NCBI GenBank assembly: GCA_963731665.1
Contig: CAVSWP010000008.1
Coordinates: 682,001 to 746,000, forward strand
DNA from: Chersky-840 sp035604715
Lineage (GTDB): Bacteria; Actinomycetota; Acidimicrobiia; Acidimicrobiales; UBA8190
Reading direction: 5' to 3'
DNA: 64,000 nt
Position numbers and translations under genes: made by a program. Shown here in pieces: positions 1 through 8,015 of the stretch. Every line of letters starts with the position of its first letter. Positions within the stretch are counted from its first letter, which is position 1. The notes under the pieces are model-generated. The model did no database searches. It had not been told where the DNA came from and worked only from the letters and a program-made list of their open reading frames with translations.

Positions 1-47
1 GCGCCGATGCCGTGCGCCGGGTCGGGGAGCTGCTGGGGGGTCGTTGA
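1..47 (+). CDS. C-terminal end of an unidentified gene (partial)
   Basis: Reading from base 3, fourteen codons (A-D-A-V-R-R-V-G-E-L-L-G-G-R) run without interruption to a TGA at 45-47. The composition is that of a helical protein C-terminus, and the stop lies 13 bases before the convergent stop of the next gene, which is normal spacing here. Nothing identifies the family. It could be chance, because the fragment is so short. Confidence 0.35.
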   Translation, partial: ADAVRRVGELLGGR

Positions 48-60
48 CGGCCGCTGGCGC

Positions 61-897
61 TCACGCCAGATAGCGCGTGTAGTCGTCGAGCACCCGCACC
101 ATGTCGGCTTCGGTCCCCGAGGGGACGCGCAGGACCACCTCGGTGCACCCGATCGACGCGTAGTGCTCGAGCTTCCCCGCGTCGGGGACGGTGCCGAAGG
201 GGACGACCTCGAGCGTGTCGGGGTCGCGCCCGGCGTCGGCAAAGGCGTCTCGCAGCCGGTCCAGCGCGGCGGTGACGCCCGCCCCCCCGATGGGCATCCA
301 ACCGTCGGCGTACTCGGCGATCGCCGCAAAGAGAGCCGGGCCCGCTCCCCCGCCGATCAAGGTCCGTACGCGAGGTTGCTGCACGGGCTTGGGCCACGAG
401 AACGACGGGGGCAGCGACACGTGGGCGCCGTGGAATTCGGCCTCATCGGTGCTCCACAGGGCCTGCATGCACAGGAGTTTCTCCCGGGCCACGGCGCGAC
501 GTTCCGAGAAGTCCACGCCGTGGGCGTCGGCCTCGTCGCGGTTCCAGCCGTACCCCATGCCCAGGACGAACCGTCCCCCCGACAGGCGGTCGAGGGTGGC
601 GATCTGCTTGGCCAGGACGATCGGGTCGTGCTGGGCCACCAGGACGACCCCGGTGCCGAGGAGGATGCGGCTGGTCACGGCGGCGGCGGCGGCCAATGAC
701 ACCAAGGGGTCGACGGTTCGCTTGTAGTCGTCGAGATGCACGCCCCCCACCAGGGCCGGCGGCGTGGCCCGGGACACGGGCAGGTGGGTGTGCTCGGGGA
801 GGTACAGCGACGCGTAGCCACGGGCCTCGGCCGCCCGGGCGAAGGCGTCCGCCGGCATCGACAGGTCGGTGAGCGCGGCGGTGACGCCGATGCGCAC
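61..897 (-). CDS. LLM-class F420-dependent oxidoreductase
   Basis: A 278-residue luciferase-like TIM-barrel protein of the TIGR03619 kind, expected to use F420 (or FMN) to oxidise or reduce a small substrate in the cytoplasm. The family hallmarks are visible: an N-terminal R-I-G-V strand, S-L-Y-L-P-E-H-T-H, the L-A-K-Q-I-A-T-L-D-R-L-S-G-G-R block and V-L-G-M-G-Y-G-W-N. The GTG at 897 is preferred because homologous proteins begin at the first beta strand (V-R-I-G-V); an in-frame start at 954 would add 19 basic, unconserved residues. The substrate is unknown. A second family member is at 60603-61478. Confidence 0.85.
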   Translation of the reverse strand: MRIGVTAALTDLSMPADAFARAAEARGYASLYLPEHTHLPVSRATPPALVGGVHLDDYKRTVDPLVSLAAAAAVTSRILLGTGVVLVAQHDPIVLAKQIATLDRLSGGRFVLGMGYGWNRDEADAHGVDFSERRAVAREKLLCMQALWSTDEAEFHGAHVSLPPSFSWPKPVQQPRVRTLIGGGAGPALFAAIAEYADGWMPIGGAGVTAALDRLRDAFADAGRDPDTLEVVPFGTVPDAGKLEHYASIGCTEVVLRVPSGTEADMVRVLDDYTRYLA

Positions 898-920
898 GGG
901 GAGTTTTCTCGAGGGGCCCG

Positions 921-1100
921 CTACTGGCGGTCGTCGGGCTCGCCCGACCACCACTGCGGAGCGTCGCTGGCCGGGAACGACTCGTCGCTGGCCTCGTCGA
1001 TCTCCTCCTCGCTGCCGTGGCGGCGTCGGCGGGGCTCGTCGGAGTCGATGGCGGCGGCGGGGTCGGTCTCCTCGGTGGGGGGAACGGGTGGGTCGGTCAC
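921..1100 (-). CDS. Small acidic protein with ESFPASD motif
   Basis: A 59-residue acidic protein whose C-terminal half contains D-E-A-S-D-E-S-F-P-A-S-D-A-P-Q-W. I recognise this E-S-F-P-A-S-D-x-P motif from short bacterial proteins of unknown function. No membrane segment or catalytic motif is visible. The GTG start at 1100 is chosen; an ATG at 1121 is possible but would overlap the tag stop codon. It lies between tag and the LLM gene on the same strand and may be co-transcribed with either. Function unknown. Confidence 0.6.
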   Translation of the reverse strand: MTDPPVPPTEETDPAAAIDSDEPRRRRHGSEEEIDEASDESFPASDAPQWWSGEPDDRQ

Positions 1101-1110
1101 CGCGTCGACC

Positions 1111-1683
1111 CTACCCCCCACCCAGCTCCTTCCAGCGGGGGCACGACGTCATGTGGTCGTTCACCAGCCCGGCGCTCTGCATGGTGGAGTAGCACGTCAC
1201 GGGGCCCACGAACCGAAAGCCCCGGCGCCGCATCTCGGCGCTCATGGCCTTGGACACCGCCGTCGAGGAGGGGAGATCACCGAGATCGGACCACCGGTTG
1301 TGAATGGTCGCGTCGGAGACGAACGACCACAGCAGCCCGGCGAAGCTCTCCCCGGCGCCGCGCATGGCCTCGATGACCCGGGCGTTGGACAGGGTGGACT
1401 CGATCTTCTGGCGATTGCGGACGATGGCCTTGTCCCCGAGGAGCCGCCCGACGTCGCGCTCGCTCATGCGCGCCACCCGGGCCGGGTCGAAGCCGGCGAA
1501 GGCGCGGCGGTATCCCTCTCGCTTGGCCAGGATGAGGGACCACGACAACCCGGCCTGCGCGCCTTCGAGGGTCAGGCGCTCGAACAACCCGTGGTCGTCG
1601 CGCACCGGGACCCCCCACACGCGGTCGTGGTACTCCAGCATGTCGGGGCTGCTCGTCGCCCAGGGGCACGGGCCGGTGCTCAT
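1111..1683 (-). CDS. tag: DNA-3-methyladenine glycosylase I
   Basis: A 190-residue base-excision-repair glycosylase that removes 3-methyladenine from alkylated DNA. The protein opens with C-P-W and Y-H-D-x-x-W-G-V-P, then L-E-G-A-Q-A-G-L-S-W-S-L-I-L, the helix-hairpin-helix and substrate-pocket region typical of Tag. The zinc-binding residues of the family are present: Cys6 and His19 near the N-terminus, His177 and Cys181 (N-D-H-M-T-S-C) near the C-terminus. Length matches E. coli Tag (187 aa). The ATG at 1683 puts the zinc Cys at residue 6, as in the family; longer in-frame upstream sequence has no homology. Confidence 0.93.
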   Translation of the reverse strand: MSTGPCPWATSSPDMLEYHDRVWGVPVRDDHGLFERLTLEGAQAGLSWSLILAKREGYRRAFAGFDPARVARMSERDVGRLLGDKAIVRNRQKIESTLSNARVIEAMRGAGESFAGLLWSFVSDATIHNRWSDLGDLPSSTAVSKAMSAEMRRRGFRFVGPVTCYSTMQSAGLVNDHMTSCPRWKELGGG

Positions 1684-1766
1684 GATGTCCGCCAAGGGTA
1701 GCGTCGGGATGACATGGATCGTGCCTGAGCTCGCTCCGGTGTCGGGGTGGGCGCGATCATCGCTCC

Positions 1767-2453
1767 ATGCGTGTGCGGCGGACATTTGCCTTTCTCGATC
1801 TGTCGGGGTTCTCGGCCCTGACCGAATCCGAGGGCGACGAGCGGGCCGTGGCCGTGCTCGGTGTGTTCCGCTCGGCGCTGCGCGACATCTGCTCGCGGCG
1901 GGCGGTGCGCATCGCCAAGTGGCTCGGAGACGGCGCCATGCTCGTGAGCGTCGACACCATGCCGCTGGTGGCGGCCACATTGGAGATGAAGGCGGCCATC
2001 GAGATCGCCCCCGAGCCCGTGACCATCAAGTGCGGGGTCACCTCGGGCACGGTCATCCTCCTCGAGGGTGACGACTACATCGGCCACGCCGTGAACGTGG
2101 CCGCCCGGCTGTGCGACCTGGCGGTGGGCCGCGAGGTTCTGGCCGTGCCTTCGGTGGTGGCCGAGCTCCCACCCTGGGCCACCGTCGAGTCGACCACCGA
2201 GATGTCGGTGCGCGGTCTCGAGCAGCCCATCGACGTGGTGCGCCTGGGCCTGCCGCGCCCGGGGCCCGACACCCAGCCCGACCCGGTGTGCCGCATCGCC
2301 CTCACCCACGCCACCGCGGTGGCGCGGCGCCACGAGGCAGACGGGCGCGAGCTGCTGTTCTGCGCCGAGAGCTGCGCCGAGATGTGGGACCAGCGCCGAC
2401 GGGGATCGTCGGAGATCGAGGCCGGGAGTATCCGAGAGGTGTGGATGCGCTGA
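1767..2453 (+). CDS. Class III adenylate/guanylate cyclase with C-terminal YHS-like metal site
   Basis: A 228-residue soluble protein. Residues 5-155 form a class III nucleotidyl cyclase domain: F-L-D-L-S-G-F-S with metal Asp11, K-W-L-G-D-G-A-M-L with Asp55, and Y-I-G-H-A-V-N-V-A-A-R carrying the transition-state Asn110 and Arg114. Residues 171-205 read D-P-V-C-(23)-C-A-E-S-C (Cys175, Cys199, Cys203), the pattern of a YHS metal-binding domain. Product would be cAMP or cGMP; the YHS part could sense a metal or redox state (inference). No membrane segment. It is divergent from tag, with an intergenic gap of 83 bases. Confidence 0.85.
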   Translation: MRVRRTFAFLDLSGFSALTESEGDERAVAVLGVFRSALRDICSRRAVRIAKWLGDGAMLVSVDTMPLVAATLEMKAAIEIAPEPVTIKCGVTSGTVILLEGDDYIGHAVNVAARLCDLAVGREVLAVPSVVAELPPWATVESTTEMSVRGLEQPIDVVRLGLPRPGPDTQPDPVCRIALTHATAVARRHEADGRELLFCAESCAEMWDQRRRGSSEIEAGSIREVWMR

Positions 2454-2462
2454 CGGCTCCGC

Positions 2463-3746
2463 CTACCGGTTGGTACCCGGATGGCGCGTCAGGTCGGTGG
2501 CCTTGGTCATCTTGGGCCTGCCCGGGTCCCGGTTGCCGGGCCGGGGAGTCACGTCCACGTCGGCGGCCTGGGCCCGCAGGGCCCCCACGGTGCACTGCTC
2601 CTTGGGGCGATGGGCGAAGGGGTCGAAGCGGTAGTGGCGCATGGCGTTTCGGTGCGTGAGCTTCTCGATCTCGTCGTCGGGCACCCCGTCGAGGGACTTC
2701 ATGAGCCTCTCGGGGGACTCGGGCCACGTCGAGTCGGAGTGCGGGTAGTCGGCCTCCCAGCACATGGAGTCGATGCCCACGCGGTGGCGCAGCTCCACAC
2801 CGGCGGGGTCGTCGATGAAACAGGTCACGATCTGCTCGGCGAACACCTGGCTCGGCACCTTGCCCCCGAAGTCCTGCCCCGTCCATCCGTGATGGCGCTC
2901 GTAGATCCAGTCCATGCGGTCGAGGAAGTACGGGATCCAGCCGATCCCGCCCTCCGACAGCGCCACCCGGAGCGACGGGAACTTCCGCAGGACCGGTGAC
3001 CACAGCAGATCGGCGGCCGCCTGGACGATGTTGACGGGCTGCAGGCCGATCAACACGTCGATGGGGGCGTCGGGAGCGGTGACCACCAGCGACGACGACG
3101 AACCGATGTGCAGGCACACGATGGTCCCCTCGTCACTGCACGCCGCCCAGAAGGGGTCCCAGTGGTCGCTGTGGAAGCTGGGCAGCTTGAGCTTGGCCGG
3201 GTTCTCCGAGAACGACACGGCGTGACATCCCTTGGCCGCCACCCGCCGCACCTCGTCGGCCATGGCGGCCGGATCCCAGATGGGGGGCAGCGACAGCGGG
3301 ATGAACCGGCCCGGGTAGGCCCCGCACCACCCGTCGATGTGCCAGTCGTTGTAGGCCCGGAGCACGGCCAGCCCCAGCTCGGGGTCCGACGCCTTGGCGA
3401 AGAGCTGACCGCACAGCTGGGGGAACGACGGGAAGCACATCGAGGCGATGACCCCGTTGGCGTCCATGTCCCGCACCCGGTCGTGGATGTCGAAGCAGCC
3501 CGAGCGGATCTCGGCGAACGACGTGGGCTCGATGCCGTACTCCTCGATGGGCCGACCGGCCACGGCGTTGAGCCCGATGTTGGTGGCCTCCTTGCCGTCG
3601 AAGCGCCAGATCTCGGTGCCGTCCTCGCGCACGTCCACCCGCGGGGCCTGGTCGGCGAAGCGCGCCGGCATCCGACCCTCGAACATGTCGGGAGGCTCGA
3701 CCACATGGTCGTCGACGCTGACGAGCACCAGGTCGTCGAGCTGCAT
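2463..3746 (-). CDS. Amidohydrolase family protein (amidohydrolase_2-like)
   Basis: A 427-residue metal-dependent TIM-barrel hydrolase or decarboxylase-like protein. It begins V-S-V-D-D-H-V-V-E-P-P-D-M-F, the form seen in actinobacterial amidohydrolase_2 proteins that cluster with CoA-ester catabolism; later conserved blocks are C-L-H-I-G, L-S-E-G-G-I-G-W-I-P and W-E-A-D-Y-P-H-S-D-S. The ATG at 3746 is chosen because the first strand starts just after it. It is transcribed divergently from the CoA-transferase operon and shares a 102-base promoter region that contains a 12-bp palindrome, so the two sides may share a regulator. Substrate unknown. Confidence 0.88.
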   Translation of the reverse strand: MQLDDLVLVSVDDHVVEPPDMFEGRMPARFADQAPRVDVREDGTEIWRFDGKEATNIGLNAVAGRPIEEYGIEPTSFAEIRSGCFDIHDRVRDMDANGVIASMCFPSFPQLCGQLFAKASDPELGLAVLRAYNDWHIDGWCGAYPGRFIPLSLPPIWDPAAMADEVRRVAAKGCHAVSFSENPAKLKLPSFHSDHWDPFWAACSDEGTIVCLHIGSSSSLVVTAPDAPIDVLIGLQPVNIVQAAADLLWSPVLRKFPSLRVALSEGGIGWIPYFLDRMDWIYERHHGWTGQDFGGKVPSQVFAEQIVTCFIDDPAGVELRHRVGIDSMCWEADYPHSDSTWPESPERLMKSLDGVPDDEIEKLTHRNAMRHYRFDPFAHRPKEQCTVGALRAQAADVDVTPRPGNRDPGRPKMTKATDLTRHPGTNR

Positions 3747-3773
3747 GGGGCCCTCCCGTGGTCGCCGTTGTAT

Positions 3774-3785
3774 GACACGCGTGTC
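3774..3785. promoter_or_regulatory. Palindrome in divergent promoter (candidate operator)
   Basis: GACACGCGTGTC is a perfect 12-bp palindrome in the short intergenic region between the divergent amidohydrolase (start 3746) and CoA-transferase (start 3810 or 3849). Position and symmetry fit a dimeric repressor of TetR or GntR type; no regulator gene is adjacent. Functional assignment is inference. Confidence 0.4.
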
Positions 3786-3848
3786 GGAGATCACTGTATC
3801 GTCGGCGCCGTGACGCCACAGGGCCGGGGGGGACAGGGCGCGCCGTCC

Positions 3849-5144
3849 ATGGCGCTCGAGGGCCTGCGGATCCTCGACTTCACGCGCCTGGGCTTCGGGG
3901 CCCAGGCCACGCTGGTCTGCGGGTGCCTGGGGGCCGAGGTGATCCGGGTGGAGAGCACCCGCGTCCCCGACGCCATCCGGGTCATGCCGCCGTTCGTCCC
4001 CGAGCCGGGCGAACGGGGTGAGGCCTTCGGCGCCGCCACCCTGGCCAACGCCACCGGGGCACCCAGCGCCAACCGCGGGGGGATCTTCTACAAGTACAAC
4101 ACCGGGGGCAAGCGCAGCCTCACCGTCGATGCCCGCCATCCCAAGGGACTGGCACTGCTGAAGGAGCTGGTGGCGCACAGCGACGTCGTGACCGAGAGCT
4201 TCGCGGCGGGGACCCTGGCGCGCTGGGGCTTGTCCTACGACGTGATGCGCGCCATCCGGCCCGACGTCATCTACGTGTCCATGTGCGGGTTCGGCCACTG
4301 GGGCCCCGACACCAACCACGTCACCATGGGCCCCACAGCCCAGGCCCTGACGGGCCTCACCTTCTTGGTGGGCTTGCCCGACCGGCCCCCGGCGGGGTGG
4401 TCGTTCTCCTACCTCGACCACGTGGGCGGCTACCTCGGGGCCGTGGCCGTGCTCGCCGGGGTGATCCACCGGGGCCGGACCGGCGAGGGACAGCACATCG
4501 ACGTGTCGCAGCTCGAGCCGGCCACCGCCTTGTCGGGGGCGCTGCTGCTCGACGCCATGCTCAACGACCGGCCCAGCCGCCGCCCCGGCTTCCCGTCGGG
4601 AAACCGGCGCGCCCATCCGCCGTGCGCCCCGTCGGGCGCGTACCGCGCTCGGGGCGACGACCGGTGGGTGGTGGTGTCGTGCCGGACCGAGGCTCACTGG
4701 GCGGCCCTGGTGGGCGCCATGGGCACCCCGGCGTGGGCGGCCGATCCCCGCTTCGCCACCGTGGCGGGCCGGGTCGAGCACGCCGACGAGCTCGACGCCC
4801 TGGTGGAGGCGTGGACCTCGGAGCGTGACCGCTACGAGGTCATGGAGGTCCTGCAACGCTCCGGAGTGCCGGCGGGCGCGGTCCAAGACGCCGCCGACCG
4901 GCTCGAACGCGATCCCCAGCTGGCGGCGCGCCGGCACTACACCATGCTCGGCAACGCCGAGGTCGACGAGCTCCCGCTCGAGGGGGTCCCCTTCCGCATG
5001 TCGGCGACGCCACCGCACACGGGGGGGCGCCTGCGACGCGGGCCCCCGTGTCTCGGCGAGGACAACGAGGCCGTGCTGGGCGAGGTGCTGGGGATGAGCG
5101 CCGACGACGTGGCCGCGCTGGCGAGCGAGGGGGTGTTGTCGTGA
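3849..5144 (+). CDS. Class III (CaiB/BaiF) CoA-transferase
   Basis: A 431-residue family III CoA-transferase expected to move CoA between carboxylic acids. It shows L-x-G-L-R-I-L-D-F-T-R at the N-terminus, G-A-E-V-I-R-V-E, K-R-S-L-T-V-D, and F-S-Y-L-D-H-V-G-G-Y-L-G with the likely catalytic Asp180. Length is normal for a full-size member. The ATG at 3849 is used; an in-frame GTG at 3810 would add 13 residues. It is the first gene of a run (3849-9618) in which consecutive genes overlap by 4 bases, implying translational coupling. Confidence 0.9.
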   Translation: MALEGLRILDFTRLGFGAQATLVCGCLGAEVIRVESTRVPDAIRVMPPFVPEPGERGEAFGAATLANATGAPSANRGGIFYKYNTGGKRSLTVDARHPKGLALLKELVAHSDVVTESFAAGTLARWGLSYDVMRAIRPDVIYVSMCGFGHWGPDTNHVTMGPTAQALTGLTFLVGLPDRPPAGWSFSYLDHVGGYLGAVAVLAGVIHRGRTGEGQHIDVSQLEPATALSGALLLDAMLNDRPSRRPGFPSGNRRAHPPCAPSGAYRARGDDRWVVVSCRTEAHWAALVGAMGTPAWAADPRFATVAGRVEHADELDALVEAWTSERDRYEVMEVLQRSGVPAGAVQDAADRLERDPQLAARRHYTMLGNAEVDELPLEGVPFRMSATPPHTGGRLRRGPPCLGEDNEAVLGEVLGMSADDVAALASEGVLS

Positions 5145-6337
5145 CCGGCCCGGCGGCGACACCGGCCGCCACCACCCTTCCCGGCGCGCTCGAGGGGGTG
5201 CGCGTCGTCGAGCTCACCGACGAGTCGGCCGAGTACTGCGGGCGCCTGCTGGCCGGGCTCGGTGCCGACGTGGTGAAGGCCGAGCCTCCCGAGGGCGCCC
5301 CGTCACGCCACATCGGCCCCTTCCTCGACGACGAGCCCGGGCCCGACCGCAGCCTGGCCTTCTGGGCCGACAACGTTGGCAAGCGCTCGGTGGTGGTGCA
5401 CGACGACGCCGAGGTGCGGGCGCTGTGCCGACGCGCCGATGTGCTCGTCCACACCTTGGCGCCGGCGCAGGCCGCGGCGCGGGGACTGGACTTCGGGCCG
5501 TTGCACGAATCGTCGCCCGGCCTCGTGGTGTGCGCCGTGACCCCGTTCGGCCAGGACGGGCCGTGGGCCGACTTCCTCGCCGACGACCTCGTGCTCATGG
5601 CCCTGGGCGGGTCGATGGCCGCCTGCGGCTACGGGCCGGGCCCCGACGGCGTGTACGACACCCCCCCGCTGGCGTGCCACGGGGACCAGGCGTGGCGCAC
5701 CGCGTCGACCTACGCGGCGTTGGCGGTGCTGGGGGCGCTGGCGTGGCGCGCCGGGTCGGGACAGGGACAGTTCCTCGACGTGTCCGCCCACGAGTGCTCC
5801 GCCAGCATGACCGAGTGGCACCTCATGACCTACCTGTGCTCGGGCCAGGTGCACCGTCGGGGACCGCATCCCACGCTCACCGCCGCGGACGGTCGCCAGG
5901 TGGCGGCGCTCAATCCGGACTTCCTTGGGCCCCATGTCTTCGCCGGGATGCTCGAGATGCTCGAGGACGAGGGCGTCGCCGGTCCCCTGTCGGACCCCGC
6001 CTTCTCCGACCCCGTGCACCGCGCCGGCAACTACCGCGAGGTGTGGCGGGCTCTCAAACGACTGGCCGAGAAGCACGACGGCGAGACCCTGTACCGACTC
6101 GGACAGGGCGCCGGCCTGCCCTGGGGGGTCATCCGGTCGCCGGAAGAGGTCTTGGAGGACCGGCACCTGCGCGCCCGGGGACACTTCGTCGAGCTCGAGC
6201 ATCCCGAGCTCGCCCGGTCCGTGACGTATCCCGGCGCGCCGTTCCTGGCCCCGCGCTCGCCGTGGGTGGCTCGCCGGCGCCCGCCGTTGCTGGGGGAGCA
6301 CACCGACGAGGTCGGCTCCCAGTGGTCGGACCGATGA
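5141..6337 (+). CDS. Class III CoA-transferase, second paralogue
   Basis: A 398-residue CaiB/BaiF protein, only distantly similar to its upstream neighbour. Seen are L-E-G-V-R-V-V-E-L-T-D, G-A-D-V-V-K-A-E-P-P, K-R-S-V-V-V and H-G-D-Q-A-W-R-T with the probable catalytic Asp182. The GTG start at 5141 overlaps the previous stop (GTGA). Two adjacent class III genes may form a heteromeric CoA-transferase, as known for some aromatic and terpenoid pathways; this is inference. Confidence 0.9.
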   Translation: MTGPAATPAATTLPGALEGVRVVELTDESAEYCGRLLAGLGADVVKAEPPEGAPSRHIGPFLDDEPGPDRSLAFWADNVGKRSVVVHDDAEVRALCRRADVLVHTLAPAQAAARGLDFGPLHESSPGLVVCAVTPFGQDGPWADFLADDLVLMALGGSMAACGYGPGPDGVYDTPPLACHGDQAWRTASTYAALAVLGALAWRAGSGQGQFLDVSAHECSASMTEWHLMTYLCSGQVHRRGPHPTLTAADGRQVAALNPDFLGPHVFAGMLEMLEDEGVAGPLSDPAFSDPVHRAGNYREVWRALKRLAEKHDGETLYRLGQGAGLPWGVIRSPEEVLEDRHLRARGHFVELEHPELARSVTYPGAPFLAPRSPWVARRRPPLLGEHTDEVGSQWSDR

Positions 6338-7566
6338 GCGCCGCCGGGCGCGCCGCGTGCCTCGTGGGGGTGGGCGAGACCCGCTACACCAAGTGGGGCG
6401 GGATCACCGACGCCAGCGAGTACCAGCTGGCGGTGCAGGCCGTCCTGGCCGCCATCGCCGACGCCGGGATGACCCCCGACGACGTCGACGGCCTGGCGTC
6501 GTTCGCCGAGGACCGCAACGACGCCACCTTCATGGCCGCCGACCTCGGCCTGCCCGAGCTGCGCTACGCCAGCCTGTCGTGGCTCCCCGGGGGGGGCGGG
6601 GCCTGTGCCGCCGTCGCCAACGCCGCCATGGCGGTGGAGAGCGGAGCCGCCGAGACGGTGGTGGTGTACCGCTCGCTGTGCCAGGGACAGTTCCGCCGCT
6701 TCGGGCAGGGGCCCGGCAACGTGCCCGCCCGGGTGGGCCCGCGGCGCGTGCCGCACGTGCGGCGCGCCACCAGCCTGCTCGAGGCGCACGTCGGTTTCAC
6801 CATGCCCTTCGGGATGTTCAGCCCCCCCATCGCCTACGCCATGGTCCTGCGGCGCCACATGCACCGCTTCGGCACCACCGAGGAGCACATGGGCCACGTG
6901 GCCGTGGCCACGAGGGCGCACGCGGCGAGGAACCCGCGCGCCGTCATGGGGGGGCGCCCCATGACGATGGAGGACTACCGGGCGTCGCGCCTGGTGTCGG
7001 AGCCGTTCCGCCTCTTCGACTGCTGTCTCGAGAACGACGGCGCCTGCGCCGTGGTGGTCACCACCGCCGAGCGCGGCGCCGACACGGCCAAGGGGCCGGT
7101 CGCCGTTCTGGGCAGCGCTCAGGGGGCCCCGCACGGTTTCGGCCACGGGCAGTACTCCAACGTCGGCATGCCCGACGACGACTACGCCAGCGCCGGCGCC
7201 CGAGGTGTCGCCGCCCGGCTGTGGGCCCGGGCCGGGATCGCTCCGGCCGACGTCGACGTCGCCCAGATCTACGACCACTTCACCGGGCTGGTGCTGCTCA
7301 GCTTGGAGGACTTCGGCTTCTGCGAGCGCGGCGAAGGCGGTCCCCTGGCGGCCTCGGGCGCCCTGGCGTGGCCGCATGGGGCCATGCCCACCAACACCCA
7401 CGGGGGCAGCTTGTCGGAGGCCTACATCCACGGCCTCAACCACGTGGTGGAAGGGGTCCGGCAGCTACGGGGCGAGTCCACCTGCCAGGTCGACGGGGCC
7501 GAGACCTGCCTGGTGACGAGCGCCGCCGGCGTGCCCACCAGCGCCCTGGTCCTGGGTCGGCGATGA
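6334..7566 (+). CDS. Thiolase-like lipid-transfer protein lacking the nucleophilic Cys
   Basis: A 410-residue SCP2-thiolase-fold protein. N-terminal A-C-L-V-G-V-G-E-T-R-Y-T, the D-V-D-V-A-Q-I-Y-D-H-F-T block, the G-E-G-G segment and the late N-T-H-G-G-S-L-S-E loop are typical of Ltp2-like proteins. At the place where the cysteine-containing paralogue (10784-11923) has E-A-G-C-A-S-G-G this protein reads P-G-G-G-G-A-C, so the nucleophile position (about residue 87) is glycine. That favours a retro-aldolase role like Ltp2 in sterol side-chain removal over classical thiolysis (inference). ATGA overlap with both neighbours; it pairs with the DUF35 protein that follows. Confidence 0.85.
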   Translation: MSAAGRAACLVGVGETRYTKWGGITDASEYQLAVQAVLAAIADAGMTPDDVDGLASFAEDRNDATFMAADLGLPELRYASLSWLPGGGGACAAVANAAMAVESGAAETVVVYRSLCQGQFRRFGQGPGNVPARVGPRRVPHVRRATSLLEAHVGFTMPFGMFSPPIAYAMVLRRHMHRFGTTEEHMGHVAVATRAHAARNPRAVMGGRPMTMEDYRASRLVSEPFRLFDCCLENDGACAVVVTTAERGADTAKGPVAVLGSAQGAPHGFGHGQYSNVGMPDDDYASAGARGVAARLWARAGIAPADVDVAQIYDHFTGLVLLSLEDFGFCERGEGGPLAASGALAWPHGAMPTNTHGGSLSEAYIHGLNHVVEGVRQLRGESTCQVDGAETCLVTSAAGVPTSALVLGRR

Positions 7567-8015
7567 CGCTGCGCTGGTTCCCCGACGAGATGCCCATGCC
7601 CGCCGCCAGTGCGGAGACCATGGGGTGGTGGGAGGCGGCCGCCGATCACCGCCTCGTCGTCCAGACCTGCACCGAGTGCGGGACCACGCGCCATCCGCCG
7701 GGCCCGCTGTGCCCGCACTGTCGCAGCTCGGCGTGGCAGTGGCGCCAGGTCCCGGGCACGGGGAAGGTGTACACCTACACCGTCGTGCACCAGGCCTTCA
7801 TCGCGTCGCTCTCGGACCGCCTCCCCTACGTCGTGGCCGCCGTCGAGCTCGACGACGCCGGCGGGGCCCGGCTGGTGTCGAACCTGGTCGACGTGGAACC
7901 CGCCGCGGTGACGGTGGACATGGCCGTCGAGGTGGTGTGGGAGGACATGGGGCCCGAGCTCGCCGTCCCCCGCTTCCGCCCCATTCCCGGCGCCGCACCG
8001 GGGCCACGCCGGTGA
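7563..8015 (+). CDS. DUF35 Zn-ribbon/OB-fold acyl-CoA-associated protein
   Basis: A 150-residue protein with an N-terminal helix, a rubredoxin-like zinc ribbon (Cys36, Cys39, Cys50, Cys53 in C-T-E-C and C-P-H-C) and an OB-fold domain with G-K-V-Y-T-Y-T-V-V. DUF35 proteins partner thiolase-like subunits; in mycobacteria the ChsH2 C-terminal DUF35 domain binds Ltp2 to form the aldolase. The ATG overlaps the upstream thiolase-like gene by 4 bases, so a 1:1 complex with it is the simplest reading (inference). Confidence 0.9.
   Translation: MTLRWFPDEMPMPAASAETMGWWEAAADHRLVVQTCTECGTTRHPPGPLCPHCRSSAWQWRQVPGTGKVYTYTVVHQAFIASLSDRLPYVVAAVELDDAGGARLVSNLVDVEPAAVTVDMAVEVVWEDMGPELAVPRFRPIPGAAPGPRR

Noticed and set aside
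2463..5162. Very long minus-strand reading across 2463-5162
   Set aside because: The part above 3746 is the antisense of the CoA-transferase gene; long antisense frames are expected at this GC content.
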